From assembly GCF_028736035.1 (NCBI RefSeq), contig NZ_CP117866.1, forward strand, positions 868,001 through 932,000: 64,000 nt of DNA, read 5' to 3'. This document shows positions 32,168 to 41,838 of this stretch, one piece after another (positions within the stretch are counted from its first letter, which is position 1; each line of letters starts with the position of its first letter). The stretch is from Streptomyces sp. T12. Lineage in GTDB: Bacteria; Actinomycetota; Actinomycetes; Streptomycetales; Streptomycetaceae. Under the pieces are notes generated by a model. It ran no database searches, was not told the DNA's origin, and was given only the letters and a program-made list of their open reading frames with translations. Made by a program: the position numbers and the translations under genes.

Positions 32168-33883
32168 ATGGTCTCGATACCCGCACAGAAGCAGTCCGCA
32201 GTCACGCCTGAGCGGCCCGGAGCAACGCAGGAGCTGTCCGGGCACCACGCCACCCACGACGTCACCAACCAGCCCCCTCCGCCGGCCCCGTACGACGCGT
32301 CCGAGGACACGGCCCTGCTCGAAGGGCTGCGCCGCGAGGGCGCCGGGTGGGCCGAGGAGGACATCCGGCGGCTCGGCCTGCGGGCCGGGAGCGTCGAGGC
32401 ACAGGAGTGGGGTGAGCTGGCCAACCGGCACGAGCCCGTGCTGCGGACGCACGACCGCTACGGCCACCGCGTCGACGAGGTCGAGTTCCATCCGAGCTGG
32501 CACCACCTGATGCGGGTCGCGGTCGCCGAGGGGCTGGCGGCGGCGCCGTGGGCGGACGAGCGGCCCGGCGCCCATGTCGCGCGGACCGCGGGCGGGCTGG
32601 TGTGGGGGCACACCGAGGCGGGCCACGGCTGTCCGACGTCGATGACGTACGCCGCGGTCCCTGTGCTGCGTCGGCAGCCCGAGCTCGCGAAGGTGTACGA
32701 GCCTCTCCTCACCAGCCGGGAGTACGACCCGGAGCTGCGCGTGCCGACCGAGAAGCGGGGTCTGCTGGCGGGCATGGGGATGACCGAGAAACAGGGCGGC
32801 TCCGACGTCCGTACGAACACCACCGTGGCGACGCCGACCGCCGAGTCCGGCGTGTACACGCTGCGTGGGCACAAGTGGTTCACCTCGGCGCCCATGTGCG
32901 ACGTCTTCCTGGTGCTGGCGCAGGCGCCGGGTGGCCTGTCCTGCTTCCTCGTGCCGCGCGTCCTGCCCGACGGCAGCCGCAACACCTTCCGCATCCAGCG
33001 CCTGAAGGACAAGCTGGGCAACCGTTCCAACGCCTCCTCCGAGCCCGAGTTCGACGGGACCGTCGCCTGGCTGGTGGGGCCCGAGGGGCGGGGCGTCAAG
33101 ACGATCATCGAGATGGTCAACTGCACGCGGCTGGACTGCGTGATGTCGTCGGCGACGCTGATGCGCAAGACGCTCGTCGAGGCCGCACACCATGTGCGGC
33201 ACCGCAGCGCGTTCGGGGCGCGGCTGATCGACCAGCCGCTGATGCGCAACGTCCTGGCCGACCTGGCGCTGGAGTCCGAGGCCGCCACGACGCTCACGCT
33301 ACGGCTGGCCGGCGCGGCCGACCGGGCGGTGCGCGCAGCCGACGCGGACGGGGCCGAGGCGGCGTTCCGCCGGATCGCCACTGCCGTCGGCAAGTACTGG
33401 GTCACCAAGCGGGGCCCGGCCTTCACGGCGGAGGCCCTGGAGTGCCTCGGCGGCAACGGCTACGTCGAGGAGTCGGGCATGCCCCGCCACTACCGCGAGG
33501 CTCCGCTGCTGTCGATCTGGGAGGGCTCGGGAAACGTCAACGCCCTGGACGTACTGCGGGCGTTGAGCAGGGAGCCGGGCACCGCGGAGGCGCTCTTCGC
33601 CGAACTCGCCCTGGCGCAGGGGGCGGACGCCCGGCTGGACGCGGCCGTCACCCGCCTGAAGGCCCTGCTGACCGCGGGCTCCGAGGCCGGCGCCCGCCGC
33701 CTGGTCGAGCAGATGGCCCTGACCCTCCAGGCTTCCCTGCTGGTCCGGCACGCCCCAGCGGCGATGGCCGACGCCTTCTGCGCGAGCCGGCTCGGCGGCG
33801 ACTGGGGGCACGCGTTCGGGACGCTGCCGGATGCCGCCGACGTGGACGGGATCCTGGAGCGGGCGCTGCCGGGTGGGGTGTGA
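32168..33883 (+). CDS. AidB-like acyl-CoA dehydrogenase family protein
   Basis: 571-residue flavoprotein, longer than ordinary acyl-CoA dehydrogenases (about 380-400) and matching the AidB subfamily. The N-terminal DVTNQPPPPAPYDASEDTAL is diagnostic for AidB. FAD-binding blocks are LLAGMGMTEKQGGSDVR and LRGHKWFTSAPMCDVFLVLA; the substrate end has YVEESGMPRHYREAPLLSIW (catalytic region), then a C-terminal helical extension used for tetramer/DNA contacts in AidB. E. coli AidB is part of the alkylation response and shields DNA; enzymatic activity is weak. Here the regulator is PaaX-type, not Ada, so an acyl-CoA signal may apply (inference). Confidence 0.85.
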   Translation: MVSIPAQKQSAVTPERPGATQELSGHHATHDVTNQPPPPAPYDASEDTALLEGLRREGAGWAEEDIRRLGLRAGSVEAQEWGELANRHEPVLRTHDRYGHRVDEVEFHPSWHHLMRVAVAEGLAAAPWADERPGAHVARTAGGLVWGHTEAGHGCPTSMTYAAVPVLRRQPELAKVYEPLLTSREYDPELRVPTEKRGLLAGMGMTEKQGGSDVRTNTTVATPTAESGVYTLRGHKWFTSAPMCDVFLVLAQAPGGLSCFLVPRVLPDGSRNTFRIQRLKDKLGNRSNASSEPEFDGTVAWLVGPEGRGVKTIIEMVNCTRLDCVMSSATLMRKTLVEAAHHVRHRSAFGARLIDQPLMRNVLADLALESEAATTLTLRLAGAADRAVRAADADGAEAAFRRIATAVGKYWVTKRGPAFTAEALECLGGNGYVEESGMPRHYREAPLLSIWEGSGNVNALDVLRALSREPGTAEALFAELALAQGADARLDAAVTRLKALLTAGSEAGARRLVEQMALTLQASLLVRHAPAAMADAFCASRLGGDWGHAFGTLPDAADVDGILERALPGGV

Positions 33884-34068
33884 GGTGCGCTCCGGGTGGT
33901 CGGGCGGCGGACACCGCCGAGGCGCGGAGTCGGACAACGCTGATCGGGTGGGGGCGTTGCTGGGCTCGTCCCTGGGGCGCGCAGCCACGGGGCCTGGGCT
34001 GCCGCCTGGGCCGACGTAGGCCTGCGTGTCGCCGCGTCCTTCGCGGGCCGGGCGGCCACGCTATTTCA

Positions 34069-34086
34069 CGGGCCCGGACGGGCCCG
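34069..34086. terminator. hairpin between convergent genes
   Basis: CGGGCCCG-GA-CGGGCCCG is a perfect inverted repeat between the dehydrogenase stop (33883) and the stop of the minus-strand Rv1733c-like gene (34137). It may end either transcript. Nothing else is seen in this 253-bp spacer. Confidence 0.45.
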
Positions 34087-34136
34087 ACTTCACGGGCGCG
34101 GCTGCCACGGCACGTCGCTGATCCCTCGCGCGGCCC

Positions 34137-34724
34137 TCACCCCGTCGTCCGCCCGCCCCACAGGGGGCCGAAGCGTGCCCACTCGTAGCCCCACTGGTCG
34201 ATGCGCCGGCTCTCCAGCCGGCTGCGGAGGGCGCGGCCGGCGATGAAGGGGACGGATCCGGCGCACATGCCCGCGAGGCCGCCGACCAGCGCGGCTCGTA
34301 GGCGGGCCTCGGACGGGGTGGCGGGCTGGGTCACCAGGCGGCCCTGGGGGTCCGTCCAGACGGTGACCGGCGTGCCGACGCCGCTGCCGGGCCGGACGCG
34401 GGCCTGGCCGGTGTGCGCGGAACCGTCCCGCGCGCTCCAGCGGACCTTCGCCCACACACTCGCGCCGCTCGACGTACCGGAGCGTGATTCGGTCGTGCCC
34501 GGCGCCTTCTCGGTGAGCAGGGCGACGACGGGGCGCCACTCGACGCGCTCCCGGGCCATCCCCTGCTCCACCGTGCCGGCCGCCGTCAGGCCGGCCAGCA
34601 CTCCGGCGAGGACGGTGAGCGCCCAGGCGGCGAGCAGCACCCACGCCTCCACCGCATCGGCCCGGCGCTTGAGCGGATTGCGCCGCCAACGCCACAGCCA
34701 CACCTTCGGACCACGGAACGCCAT
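34137..34724 (-). CDS. Rv1733c-like membrane protein
   Basis: 195-residue protein with two membrane segments, EAWVLLAAWALTVLAGVLAG near the N-terminus and LRAALVGGLAGMCAGSVPFI near the C-terminus. Between them lies an extracytoplasmic beta-rich domain (ASVWAKVRWSARDGSAHTGQ, GTPVTVWTDPQGRLVTQP). This matches the Rv1733c family of actinobacterial membrane antigens; function unknown. ATG 34724 (MAFRGPKVWLW) is preferred because AGGAGG lies 9 nt upstream; the frame opens 38 codons earlier. Confidence 0.65.
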   Translation of the reverse strand: MAFRGPKVWLWRWRRNPLKRRADAVEAWVLLAAWALTVLAGVLAGLTAAGTVEQGMARERVEWRPVVALLTEKAPGTTESRSGTSSGASVWAKVRWSARDGSAHTGQARVRPGSGVGTPVTVWTDPQGRLVTQPATPSEARLRAALVGGLAGMCAGSVPFIAGRALRSRLESRRIDQWGYEWARFGPLWGGRTTG

Positions 34725-35007
34725 CGAAGGCTTCCTCCTCATGAGCGCACGAACCTGCCGGACCCACCTCCCTCCCATACGGGGGACGGCAGGCGGATGC
34801 TCACGCCACGTACCGGGATCGACCGTGGCACGGGTCACGCGGCCGCCGCGGGCGTCTTAGCGAAAGCGCCCCGCAGTCCGCCGCGGCGAGCTATCCTCGC
34901 CGCCCTGACCTGCGATGCAAGCCTTTCCAGAGGTGACTGTCAGTACCGGGGTGCAGACTGGCCGGTGGCTGGGACGGATACGTCAAAGCACAGCGGAGGT
35001 GATCGGC

Positions 35008-36093
35008 ATGACCGAGGTACTGCTCGCCGTGGGCACGCGCAAGGGCCTGTTCATCGGGCGGAGGCGAGGTGGCGCCTGGGAGTTCGACGAGAGTCCCTAC
35101 TTCAACGCCCAGGCCGTGTACTCGGTCGCCATCGACACGCGGGGCGAGCGTCCGCGGCTGCTGGCGGGCGGCGACAGCGCGCACTGGGGCCCGTCGGTCT
35201 TCCACTCCGACGACCTGGGACGTACGTGGACCGAACCGGCCCAGCCGGCCGTCAAGTTCCCGAAGGACACGGACGCTTCCCTGGAGCGGGTGTGGCAGCT
35301 GCACCCGGCGGCCGCGGAGCCGGACGTGGTGTACGCGGGCACGGAACCGGCCGCGCTGTACCGCTCGGAGGACCGCGGCGAGACCTTCGAACTGGTCCGC
35401 CCGCTGTGGGAGCACCCGACCCGGTCGAAGTGGGTGCCGGGCGGCGGCGGTGAGGGCCTGCACACCGTGATCACCGACAAGCGCGACCCACAGTCCGTCA
35501 CGGTCGCCGTCTCGACGGCCGGCGTGTTCAAGACGGCCGACGGCGGCGCGAGCTGGACGCCTTCCAACTCCGGTGTCTCCGCGGTGTTCCTGCCTGACCC
35601 GAACCCGGAGTTCGGCCAGTGCGTCCACAAGATCGCGCAGGACGCGGCGACTTCGGACCGTCTCTATCTGCAGAACCACTGGGGCGTGTACCGCAGCGAC
35701 GACGCAGGCGCGCACTGGACGGACATCGGCAAGGGCCTGCCGTCCACGTTCGGCTTCGCGGCGGCCGCACACCCCCACCGCGGCGAGACGGCGTACGTGT
35801 TCCCGATCAACGCCGACTCGGACCGCGTACCCGCCGACCACCGATGTCGTGTCTTCCGTACGGCGGACGCGGGCAAGACCTGGGAAGCACTGTCGGCGGG
35901 GCTGCCGCAGGAGGACCACTACGGCACGGTGCTGCGCGACGCGATGTGCACGGACGACACGGACCCGGCGGGCGTGTACTTCGGCAACCGCAACGGCGAG
36001 GTGTTCGCGTCGGCCGACGACGGCGACAGCTGGCAGCAGTTGGCGTCGCATCTGCCGGACGTGCTGTGCGTGCGCGCCGCGGTGATCGCATGA
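35008..36093 (+). CDS. BNR/sialidase-like beta-propeller protein
   Basis: 361-residue protein made of repeats of the BNR/WD40-YVTN type with the Asp-box pattern S/T-x-D-x-G-x-x-[49 protein letters not shown]. There is no signal peptide, so it is probably cytosolic, unlike true sialidases, and the sialidase catalytic residues were not found. GGAGGTG lies 6 nt before the ATG. It is followed by ung but has its own start region; a ligand-binding or photosystem-assembly-like propeller role is only guesswork. Confidence 0.7.
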   Translation: MTEVLLAVGTRKGLFIGRRRGGAWEFDESPYFNAQAVYSVAIDTRGERPRLLAGGDSAHWGPSVFHSDDLGRTWTEPAQPAVKFPKDTDASLERVWQLHPAAAEPDVVYAGTEPAALYRSEDRGETFELVRPLWEHPTRSKWVPGGGGEGLHTVITDKRDPQSVTVAVSTAGVFKTADGGASWTPSNSGVSAVFLPDPNPEFGQCVHKIAQDAATSDRLYLQNHWGVYRSDDAGAHWTDIGKGLPSTFGFAAAAHPHRGETAYVFPINADSDRVPADHRCRVFRTADAGKTWEALSAGLPQEDHYGTVLRDAMCTDDTDPAGVYFGNRNGEVFASADDGDSWQQLASHLPDVLCVRAAVIA

Positions 36094-36175
36094 GTCGTCC
36101 GGGGCGCCGGGGCTTACGAGGCGGCCTTGGCCACTGGTTGATCACCGCTGCCCGTACGGCAGTAGGGTGACGCCC

Positions 36176-36853
36176 GTGGCACCACGACCCTTGCATGAAA
36201 TCGTCGAACCGGGCTGGGCGAAAGCCCTGGAACCCGTTGCCGAACGGATCGCCGGGATGGGCGACTTCCTGCGCGCGGAGATCGCCGCGGGACGCACCTA
36301 TCTGCCGGCCGGGCCGAACGTCCTGCGGGCCTTCCAACAGCCCTTCGACGACGTACGGGTCCTGATCGTCGGACAGGACCCGTATCCGACACCGGGACAT
36401 GCCGTGGGGCTGTCGTTCTCGGTCGCGCCCGAGGTGCGTCCGCTGCCCGGCAGCCTCATCAACATCTACCGGGAGCTGAACACCGACCTGGGGCTGCCGC
36501 AGCCGTCCAACGGCGATCTGACGCCGTGGACCCAGCAGGGCGTGCTGCTGCTCAACAGGGCGCTGACGACGGCCCCGCGCAAGCCGGCCGCCCACCGGGG
36601 CAAGGGCTGGGAGGAGGTCACCGAGCAGGCCATCCGTGCGCTGGCCGGGCGTGGCAAGCCGCTAGTGTCCATCCTCTGGGGCCGCGACGCCCGCAACCTC
36701 CGCCCGCTGCTCGGCAACCTCCCGTCGGTGGAGTCCGCCCACCCCTCCCCCATGTCCGCCGACCGCGGCTTCTTCGGCTCCCGCCCGTTCAGCCGGGCCA
36801 ACGACCTGCTGATCCGGCAGGGAGGACAGCCGGTGGACTGGCGCCTGCCGTGA
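36176..36853 (+). CDS. ung: uracil-DNA glycosylase, family 1
   Basis: 225-residue enzyme that removes uracil from DNA by cutting the N-glycosidic bond. Family-1 motifs are complete: [20 protein letters not shown] (catalytic Asp and water-activating loop), LLLNRALTT, and [19 protein letters not shown] (His of HPSP and the DNA intercalation loop). Two GTG starts are possible, 36167 and 36176. TAGGGT (36163-36168) overlaps the first and ends 7 nt before the second, so the second is taken as a leaderless start. The stop overlaps the next gene by 4 nt. Confidence 0.92.
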   Translation: MAPRPLHEIVEPGWAKALEPVAERIAGMGDFLRAEIAAGRTYLPAGPNVLRAFQQPFDDVRVLIVGQDPYPTPGHAVGLSFSVAPEVRPLPGSLINIYRELNTDLGLPQPSNGDLTPWTQQGVLLLNRALTTAPRKPAAHRGKGWEEVTEQAIRALAGRGKPLVSILWGRDARNLRPLLGNLPSVESAHPSPMSADRGFFGSRPFSRANDLLIRQGGQPVDWRLP

Positions 36854-37827
36854 CCGACGCCGCCGGATTCCTCGCCGTCGACTCCGGAGGGTCCGGGGTG
36901 CGCGTCGTCGTCGGCACCGTCGACCGTGGGGTGCCGGCCCGGCGGGAGTCCCGCGAGCCGGTGCGTACCGGGGAGCGGGGCATCGACCCCGGCCACCTGA
37001 TGGAGCAACTGGTGCCCATGGTGCGGGGGTTGGTGGCCGAGTCCGGTGTCGATCGGCTGGGGGCGGCCGTGATCGGGGCCGCCGGGCTCGCCACGCTGGG
37101 TGATGCCCTGCGCGCCGACCTGCCGGCCGCGCTGGAGCGGGAGTTCGGCATCGGGCGGGTTGCTCTCGTCGCCGATGCCGTCACCGCCTATGTCGGCGCC
37201 CTCGGACCCGCGCCCGGGGCCGTGGTCGCCGCCGGTACGGGGCTGATCGCGATGGGCACGGATCTGACGCACTGGCGCCGCGCGGACGGCTGGGGGCATC
37301 TGCTCGGCGACTGCGGCGGCGGTGCCTGGATCGGGCGGGCCGGGCTGGAGGCGGCGCTGCGCGCGCACGACGGGCGGCCCGGCGGGTCGGCCGGGCTGCT
37401 GGCCCACGCCGAGGAGCTGTTCGGCCCGGTGCGAGGGCTGCCCGGCAAGCTCTATCCGCGCCCGGACCGTCCCGCCGTCCTCGCCTCCTTCGCACCCCAG
37501 GTGGCCGCATGCGCCGACAGCGACCCGGTGGCCGCGGACATCCTGCGGGCCGCCGCACGGCACATGGCCGAATCGGCGGCCGCCGTCTGCCCGACGTCCG
37601 GAGAGCCTCAAGTCGCGCTCACCGGAGGCCTGTTCAAGATGGGCGCTCCTCTTCTCGGGCCGCTGGAAGAGGAGTTGTCGAAGCGGCTGCCGCACGCGCG
37701 GCGGGTGCCGGCCGCCGGGGATCCGTTGCAGGGGGCGGTGCGTATCGCCACCGATCTGGCGGCGGGCGCGCTCACTCTGCCGAGTGACGAGGCGATGCTC
37801 TGCGTGGTGACCGGAAAGCGGGACTGA
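36850..37827 (+). CDS. BadF/BadG-type ATPase, N-acetylglucosamine kinase-like
   Basis: 325-residue actin-like-fold (ASKHA) kinase of the BadF/BcrA family. [19 protein letters not shown] is the phosphate-1 loop, [16 protein letters not shown] and [16 protein letters not shown] form phosphate-2, and [12 protein letters not shown] the adenosine motif. [18 protein letters not shown] is the block seen in N-acetylglucosamine kinases, which makes sugar phosphorylation (GlcNAc recovery) more likely than 2-hydroxyacyl-CoA dehydratase activation. The GTG start overlaps the ung stop (GTGA), so the two are co-translated. Confidence 0.78.
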   Translation: MTDAAGFLAVDSGGSGVRVVVGTVDRGVPARRESREPVRTGERGIDPGHLMEQLVPMVRGLVAESGVDRLGAAVIGAAGLATLGDALRADLPAALEREFGIGRVALVADAVTAYVGALGPAPGAVVAAGTGLIAMGTDLTHWRRADGWGHLLGDCGGGAWIGRAGLEAALRAHDGRPGGSAGLLAHAEELFGPVRGLPGKLYPRPDRPAVLASFAPQVAACADSDPVAADILRAAARHMAESAAAVCPTSGEPQVALTGGLFKMGAPLLGPLEEELSKRLPHARRVPAAGDPLQGAVRIATDLAAGALTLPSDEAMLCVVTGKRD

Positions 37828-37933
37828 TCCACCTACGCCGTCCGCTTCCGCACCGCACGTAACTCAATCAGACAAATACGGACGGATACCGCTCACCTGC
37901 CCCCTCCCCGAACAGGGGAGCCCAGGAAGCCAG

Positions 37934-37939
37934 TAACAT
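37934..37939 (+). promoter_or_regulatory. -10 element of the CbiX-like gene
   Basis: TAACAT lies 8 nt before the ATG at 37948 with no ribosome site between, so transcript and protein probably start together. No convincing -35 is seen. Confidence 0.45.
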
Positions 37940-37947
37940 GCGTCGCC

Positions 37948-38871
37948 ATGAGCTCCCCCACTGGGCCCGCGTCCGGCCTGCCAGTACGAATGCCGCGACC
38001 TCGTCAGCCCGGGCGGCACCGCCGACCCGAGCCCCTGGCGGCTCCCGAGGGCGCGCCCGCGCTCGTCCTCGCGGTGCCGGGCACGCCGAGCGCCGCCACC
38101 CGTGGCCTCGCCGAGGAGGTCGTGAGCATCGCCCGCTCCGAGCTCCCCGGCCTCGACGCCCGGATCGGGTACGTCGACGGTGACGACGTGGAGTTCCTCA
38201 CGCTCCAGTCCGTGCTGGTGCACGCCGCGGAGGAGCGCGCCGCCCGCTATGAGCAGGCGATCGCCGCGGGTGTGGAGGTCAAGGAGCCGGAAGGCCCCGT
38301 CGCCGTCGTCGTGCCGCTGCTGGCCGGCCCGGACGGCGCGCTGCTGCGCGTCATCCGCCAGGCCGTGATGGACAGCCGGGTCGCGGCCGACCTCACCGAC
38401 GTGCTCGGCCCGCACCCGCTGCTCGCCGAGGCGCTGCACGTGCGCCTGTCGGAGGCCGGTCTGGCCCGCGCCGACCGTGCCCGGCTGTTCACCGTGGCCA
38501 CGGCCGCGGACGGCATCATCCTCGCCTCTGTGGGCGGCGAGGAGGCCGTGCAGGCGGCCGGGATCACCGGCATGCTGCTCGCCGCGCGCCTGGCCGTGCC
38601 GGTCATGGCGGCGGCCCTGGACCAGGAGGGCTCGATCACGGCCGTCGCCGAGCAGCTGCGGTCCTCGGGCTCGCAGCAGCTCGCGCTGGCGCCGTACCTG
38701 ATAGGGCCGGAGATCGACCCGAGCCTGGTCGCGGAGGCCGCCCAGGAGGCGGGCTGCTCCGCCGCCGAGGCGCTCGGCCCGTACCCGGCGATCGGGAAGC
38801 TCGCCCTGTCGAAGTACACGACGGCGCTGGGCATCGCCCCGCAGCAGCCGCAGGGCACGCCGGTCCGCTGA
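37948..38871 (+). CDS. CbiX/SirB-like chelatase-fold protein, possibly non-catalytic
   Basis: 307-residue protein with two CbiX-type halves. The first strand reads ALVLAVPGTPSAATRGLAEE, where active sirohydrochlorin or cobalt chelatases have a GHGSR-like motif with the metal-binding His; here it is VPGTP with no His. The second half reads PVAVVVPLLAGPDGALLRVI and later QLALAPYLIGPEIDPSLVAEA, again with PYL rather than a histidine loop. A Pro/Arg-rich N-terminal extension (residues 1-35) is unusual. It may be a regulatory or scaffold relative of sirohydrochlorin chelatase. No siroheme or sulphite-reduction gene is adjacent. Confidence 0.65.
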   Translation: MSSPTGPASGLPVRMPRPRQPGRHRRPEPLAAPEGAPALVLAVPGTPSAATRGLAEEVVSIARSELPGLDARIGYVDGDDVEFLTLQSVLVHAAEERAARYEQAIAAGVEVKEPEGPVAVVVPLLAGPDGALLRVIRQAVMDSRVAADLTDVLGPHPLLAEALHVRLSEAGLARADRARLFTVATAADGIILASVGGEEAVQAAGITGMLLAARLAVPVMAAALDQEGSITAVAEQLRSSGSQQLALAPYLIGPEIDPSLVAEAAQEAGCSAAEALGPYPAIGKLALSKYTTALGIAPQQPQGTPVR

Positions 38872-38893
38872 CGCGCACCTCACAGCCGCAGAG

Positions 38894-38932
38894 CCGAAGG
38901 GCCCGCTCCCCAGCCGGGAACGGGCCCTTCGG
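38894..38932 (+). terminator. strong hairpin terminator
   Basis: CCGAAGGGCCCG (38894-38905) and CGGGCCCTTCGG (38921-38932) form a perfect 12-bp stem whose loop contains a further CTCCC/GGGAA pairing. It lies 23 bp after the CbiX-like stop. Just downstream are short direct repeats of the form CACCCCTTGGA. Confidence 0.75.
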
Positions 38933-38983
38933 CGTCCCCTGGACACCCCTTGGACACCCCTTGGGCATCCCTTCGGCGTCAGG

Positions 38984-40045
38984 TCACGCCTCGTCGGCGA
39001 CCTGGCCGATGACCACGCAGGACGCCGCAGGAGCGTCGATCGAGCCCTCGTAGCGCGGGAGCCCCGTGGCCGGGTCCACGGCGAACCAGGACACGTCACC
39101 GGAGCGTTCGTTCGCGACGTACAGGAAGCCTCCCGCCTCGGTGATCGCGCGCGGCCAGTGCCCGGCGCAGGTCACCGCCCCCACCAGCCGCAGCTCCTCC
39201 CCCTCCACGGAGAACGTCGACAGCACGTCCTCGCCGCGCGTCGCGGTCCACACGAAGCGGCCGTCGGGCGAGGCGACGATCCCCGACGGATAGGCGTCGC
39301 CGGCCGGGGCGCCCGGCAGTACCGGCGTCTCGGCCAGCGGCTTCAGCGTGCCGTCGTCGGCGTCCCAGTGGCAGACGGTGACGGTAGGGGTGAGTTCGTT
39401 GAGGACGTACGCGTACGTGCCGTCCGGATGGAAGGCCAGGTGGCGGGGGCCCGAGCCGGGGCGCAGGGCGATCTCCCGGTGCACGTCGAGTGTCCCGTCG
39501 GCCAGCGTGCACACCCGCAGCGAGTCCGTGCCGAGGTCGACACTGACGGCCCAGCGGCCGCTCGGGTCGGGCTGCACCTGGTGGGCGTGCGGGCCCTGCT
39601 GGCGTGGCGTGTGCGGGCCCGAGCCGGAGTGCCGGAGGACGGCGGACGGGGCGTCGGCGAGGGCGCCGTCGGGGCGGACGGGCACGACGGTGACGCTGCC
39701 GGAGCCGTAGTTGGCGGTCAGGACGTGGCCGGCGAACAGGCTGAGGTAGGTGGGCCCGCTGCCGCCGACCGGCACCGGTGAGCCGATGAGCTCCGGCTTG
39801 CCCCCGGTCAGGCGGTAGGCGGCCACCGCGCCGTCGGCGGTCTCGCTGACCGCGTAGAGCGTGTCGCCGCCGGGCGACAGGGCCAGGTACGCGGGGTCGG
39901 GAAGGTCACCCACGCCGCCCAGGACGGTCAGCGCACCGCTGCCCGCGGCCACGGACGCCGTGGTGATGCCATGGCCTCCGGCTGCCGTGAACGACCCGAT
40001 GTAGGCCCGCCTTGCCCTTCTTTCCCGCCTGCCGACGTCTGCCAC
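38984..40045 (-). CDS. lactonase family protein (6-phosphogluconolactonase-like beta-propeller)
   Basis: 353-residue seven-bladed propeller of the Pgl/YbhE lactonase family: AYIGSFTAAGGHGITTASV, DPAYLALSPGGDTLYAVSE, GPHAHQVQPDPSGRWAVSVD, GSGPRHLAFHPDGTYAYVLN, GIVASPDGRFVWTATRGED and GHWPRAITEAGGFLYVANE. The histidine in GPHAHQV matches the conserved metal/active region. It may hydrolyse 6-phosphogluconolactone or another lactone. The N-terminus (GRRERRARR) is basic but lacks a hydrophobic core, so it is cytosolic. GGAAGGGG precedes the GTG start. Confidence 0.78.
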   Translation of the reverse strand: MADVGRRERRARRAYIGSFTAAGGHGITTASVAAGSGALTVLGGVGDLPDPAYLALSPGGDTLYAVSETADGAVAAYRLTGGKPELIGSPVPVGGSGPTYLSLFAGHVLTANYGSGSVTVVPVRPDGALADAPSAVLRHSGSGPHTPRQQGPHAHQVQPDPSGRWAVSVDLGTDSLRVCTLADGTLDVHREIALRPGSGPRHLAFHPDGTYAYVLNELTPTVTVCHWDADDGTLKPLAETPVLPGAPAGDAYPSGIVASPDGRFVWTATRGEDVLSTFSVEGEELRLVGAVTCAGHWPRAITEAGGFLYVANERSGDVSWFAVDPATGLPRYEGSIDAPAASCVVIGQVADEA

Positions 40046-40260
40046 CGCTGTCCCCTTCCGGTCGGGTGCCGTCGGGGTGACGGTAGCAGTGGATCATCAT
40101 CGGTCTAGACCAAGTCGCCGAATCGTGGGCGATGCGCTCACGTCCGCAGCTCGCGAGTTCCGTGCGTCCGATGGCGCGGGGTTACCCGGCGGATGGCCTG
40201 ATCCACCCTCCAGGTGGCCGGTAAAGCGACATGAACAGGCTGAGCCACGCAGAGCCCGAG

Positions 40261-40287
40261 CGGCTTGACGGCTTGACGGCTTGACGG
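40261..40287. repeat. 8-bp tandem repeat CGGCTTGA
   Basis: Three perfect copies of CGGCTTGA (40261-40284) are followed by a partial copy and run directly into the hairpin at 40288. The 305-bp spacer between the lactonase start and the FUSC stop holds nothing else recognisable. Confidence 0.7.
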
Positions 40288-40319
40288 CTCAAGCGGCTTG
40301 ACCGGCCAAGCCGCTTGAG
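40288..40319 (-). terminator. hairpin downstream of the second FUSC gene
   Basis: CTCAAGCGGCTTG (40288-40300) and CAAGCCGCTTGAG (40307-40319) form a perfect 13-bp stem with a 6-nt loop. It begins 31 bp past the FUSC stop on the minus strand. Confidence 0.65.
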
Positions 40320-40350
40320 CACCCGAGAGCGTCCCGCTCGACCGGCGTTC

Positions 40351-41838
40351 TCAGGCTCCGACGAGTCGTGAACCGGCCGGCGTGCGCAGCGGCTGGGCCA
40401 GCTCGGCCAGGGCCCGCTCCAGGCCGTGCAGATGGGCGAGCGCGGGGTCCGACGCCGTCGGCTGCTCGGTGGGGGCGGTGATGTCCGTGCCGCCGGTGAG
40501 CGCCTCGACCGCGGCCTCGACGCGCCAGCACGCGGCGGCGAGGCGGGCGTCGTGCGAGGCCTCCGGGTCGGCGGCGACGGCGGCCAGGCCGCGGATCTCC
40601 CGGGCGCAGTCGTCGAGCAGGGCCAGGACGCGGCGGGCGCGCCTCTTGCGGGCCGGCATCGGGTTCAGCGGGTGCACGAGCGGGGCGACCGAGAGCCGTA
40701 CCCGGCCGAGCAGCTGTTCCAGTTCGGCTACGCGCGAGGCCGGGTCGGCACTCTCGTCACCGGCGAGGCGGGCGGCGGCCTCGGCGGTGGCCGCGTGGAC
40801 GCAGTGCAGGGCCCGCTGGATCCAGGCATCGTTCGTGGCGTGCGTGGTGACCGGCAGGACGAGGGCCACGGCCAGCGCGGCACACAGCGCGCCCACACCG
40901 GTCTCTGCAAGACGGAGCCCGAGCAGGCTGGGGTCCAGCACACCCAGCAGGCCGTAAAGCAAGCTGACCATGACCGTCACCGCCAGCATCATCCAGGAAT
41001 ACGAGACGGCGGCGGTGAAGAAGATGCCGAAGACACAGACGGCAACCAGGGCGGCCGTCGGCGCGGGCGCGCCATGCAGCGGGATGGCGACCAGCAGGCC
41101 GACGGCGATACCGATCACAGTCCCGAGGACCCGGCGGAAACCGCGGACCAGGGTTTCCCCGCGAGAAGCCGTGTTGACGAAGATCCACCAGACAGTACCG
41201 ACGGCCCAGTACCAGCGCTCTTCGGAGAGCAGCTGCCCGACCAGAAGAGCGAGAGCCGAGGCAGCAGTGGCCTGGAAGGCTTGCCGGGTGGTGGGCCGCG
41301 CCAATCCGATGCCGGGCAGGGCCGGCGGGGCTGCCGCGGGTGGGGTGTGACGCTCGATGGGCCAGAGCACGAAGCGCGTGGCGCCGGCCACGAAGAGGGC
41401 GAGGCCCACGGCGGTGCACAGCTCGGGCAGCTGAGCGGGAACCGCATGCAGGAACTGCGTGATGAAGAAGTTCATGAACGCGAAGATCCCGAGCGCGTGG
41501 CCCCGCGGGCCCCAGCGGCGAGCATAGACCCCACAGAAGACGACGGCCAAGAACGCGGCGTCACGGGCCGGGGTGATGCCGTGCAGTGTGGCGGCAAGCG
41601 CCAGCACGGGGAATCCGGCCATGGGAAGCAGGGCGGTGGTGATCCGCTGGTCACGGACGGTCGCATCGGTGACCGTGAAGAGAGCGAGCAGTGCCGCGAG
41701 CCCGCCGGTGATCGATGCGGTGAGCGATAGCCCGCACAGTTCGGAAACGGCGACGGCGGCGGCGACACCGATGACAGCGCGGGTCGCGTTCCGCAGCCTC
41801 AAGCGCCCCGGGTCCGGAGCCACGAACATCCTCTTCAC
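40351..41838 (-). CDS. FUSC family membrane protein (second copy)
   Basis: 495-residue membrane protein of the same family and length as the FUSC protein at 8148-9635, but only distantly similar in sequence. N-terminal hydrophobic cluster: TRAVIGVAAAVAVSELCGLS, TGGLAALLALFTV, MAGFPVLALAATL. C-terminal cluster: ALALLVGQLLSEERWYWAVG, GTVIGIAVGLLVAIPL, ALVAVCVFGIFFTAAVSYSW. A soluble Ala/Arg-rich tail follows. It is a likely exporter of small aromatic or toxic compounds. The GTG at 41838 (VKRMFVAPDPG) is chosen over the ATG at 41829, whose GAAGAGG touches the codon. No regulator is adjacent. Confidence 0.72.
   Translation of the reverse strand: MKRMFVAPDPGRLRLRNATRAVIGVAAAVAVSELCGLSLTASITGGLAALLALFTVTDATVRDQRITTALLPMAGFPVLALAATLHGITPARDAAFLAVVFCGVYARRWGPRGHALGIFAFMNFFITQFLHAVPAQLPELCTAVGLALFVAGATRFVLWPIERHTPPAAAPPALPGIGLARPTTRQAFQATAASALALLVGQLLSEERWYWAVGTVWWIFVNTASRGETLVRGFRRVLGTVIGIAVGLLVAIPLHGAPAPTAALVAVCVFGIFFTAAVSYSWMMLAVTVMVSLLYGLLGVLDPSLLGLRLAETGVGALCAALAVALVLPVTTHATNDAWIQRALHCVHAATAEAAARLAGDESADPASRVAELEQLLGRVRLSVAPLVHPLNPMPARKRRARRVLALLDDCAREIRGLAAVAADPEASHDARLAAACWRVEAAVEALTGGTDITAPTEQPTASDPALAHLHGLERALAELAQPLRTPAGSRLVGA

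Noticed and set aside
34797..35453. 218-residue plus-strand frame before the BNR protein
   Set aside because: Different frame from the supported BNR gene, arginine-rich and without motifs.
36167..36175. First GTG as ung start
   Set aside because: It overlaps the -10 hexamer TAGGGT, so it would lie upstream of the likely transcript start.
40261..40319. Possible CRISPR-like array
   Set aside because: Repeat unit is only 8 bp without spacers; it is a tandem repeat plus hairpin.
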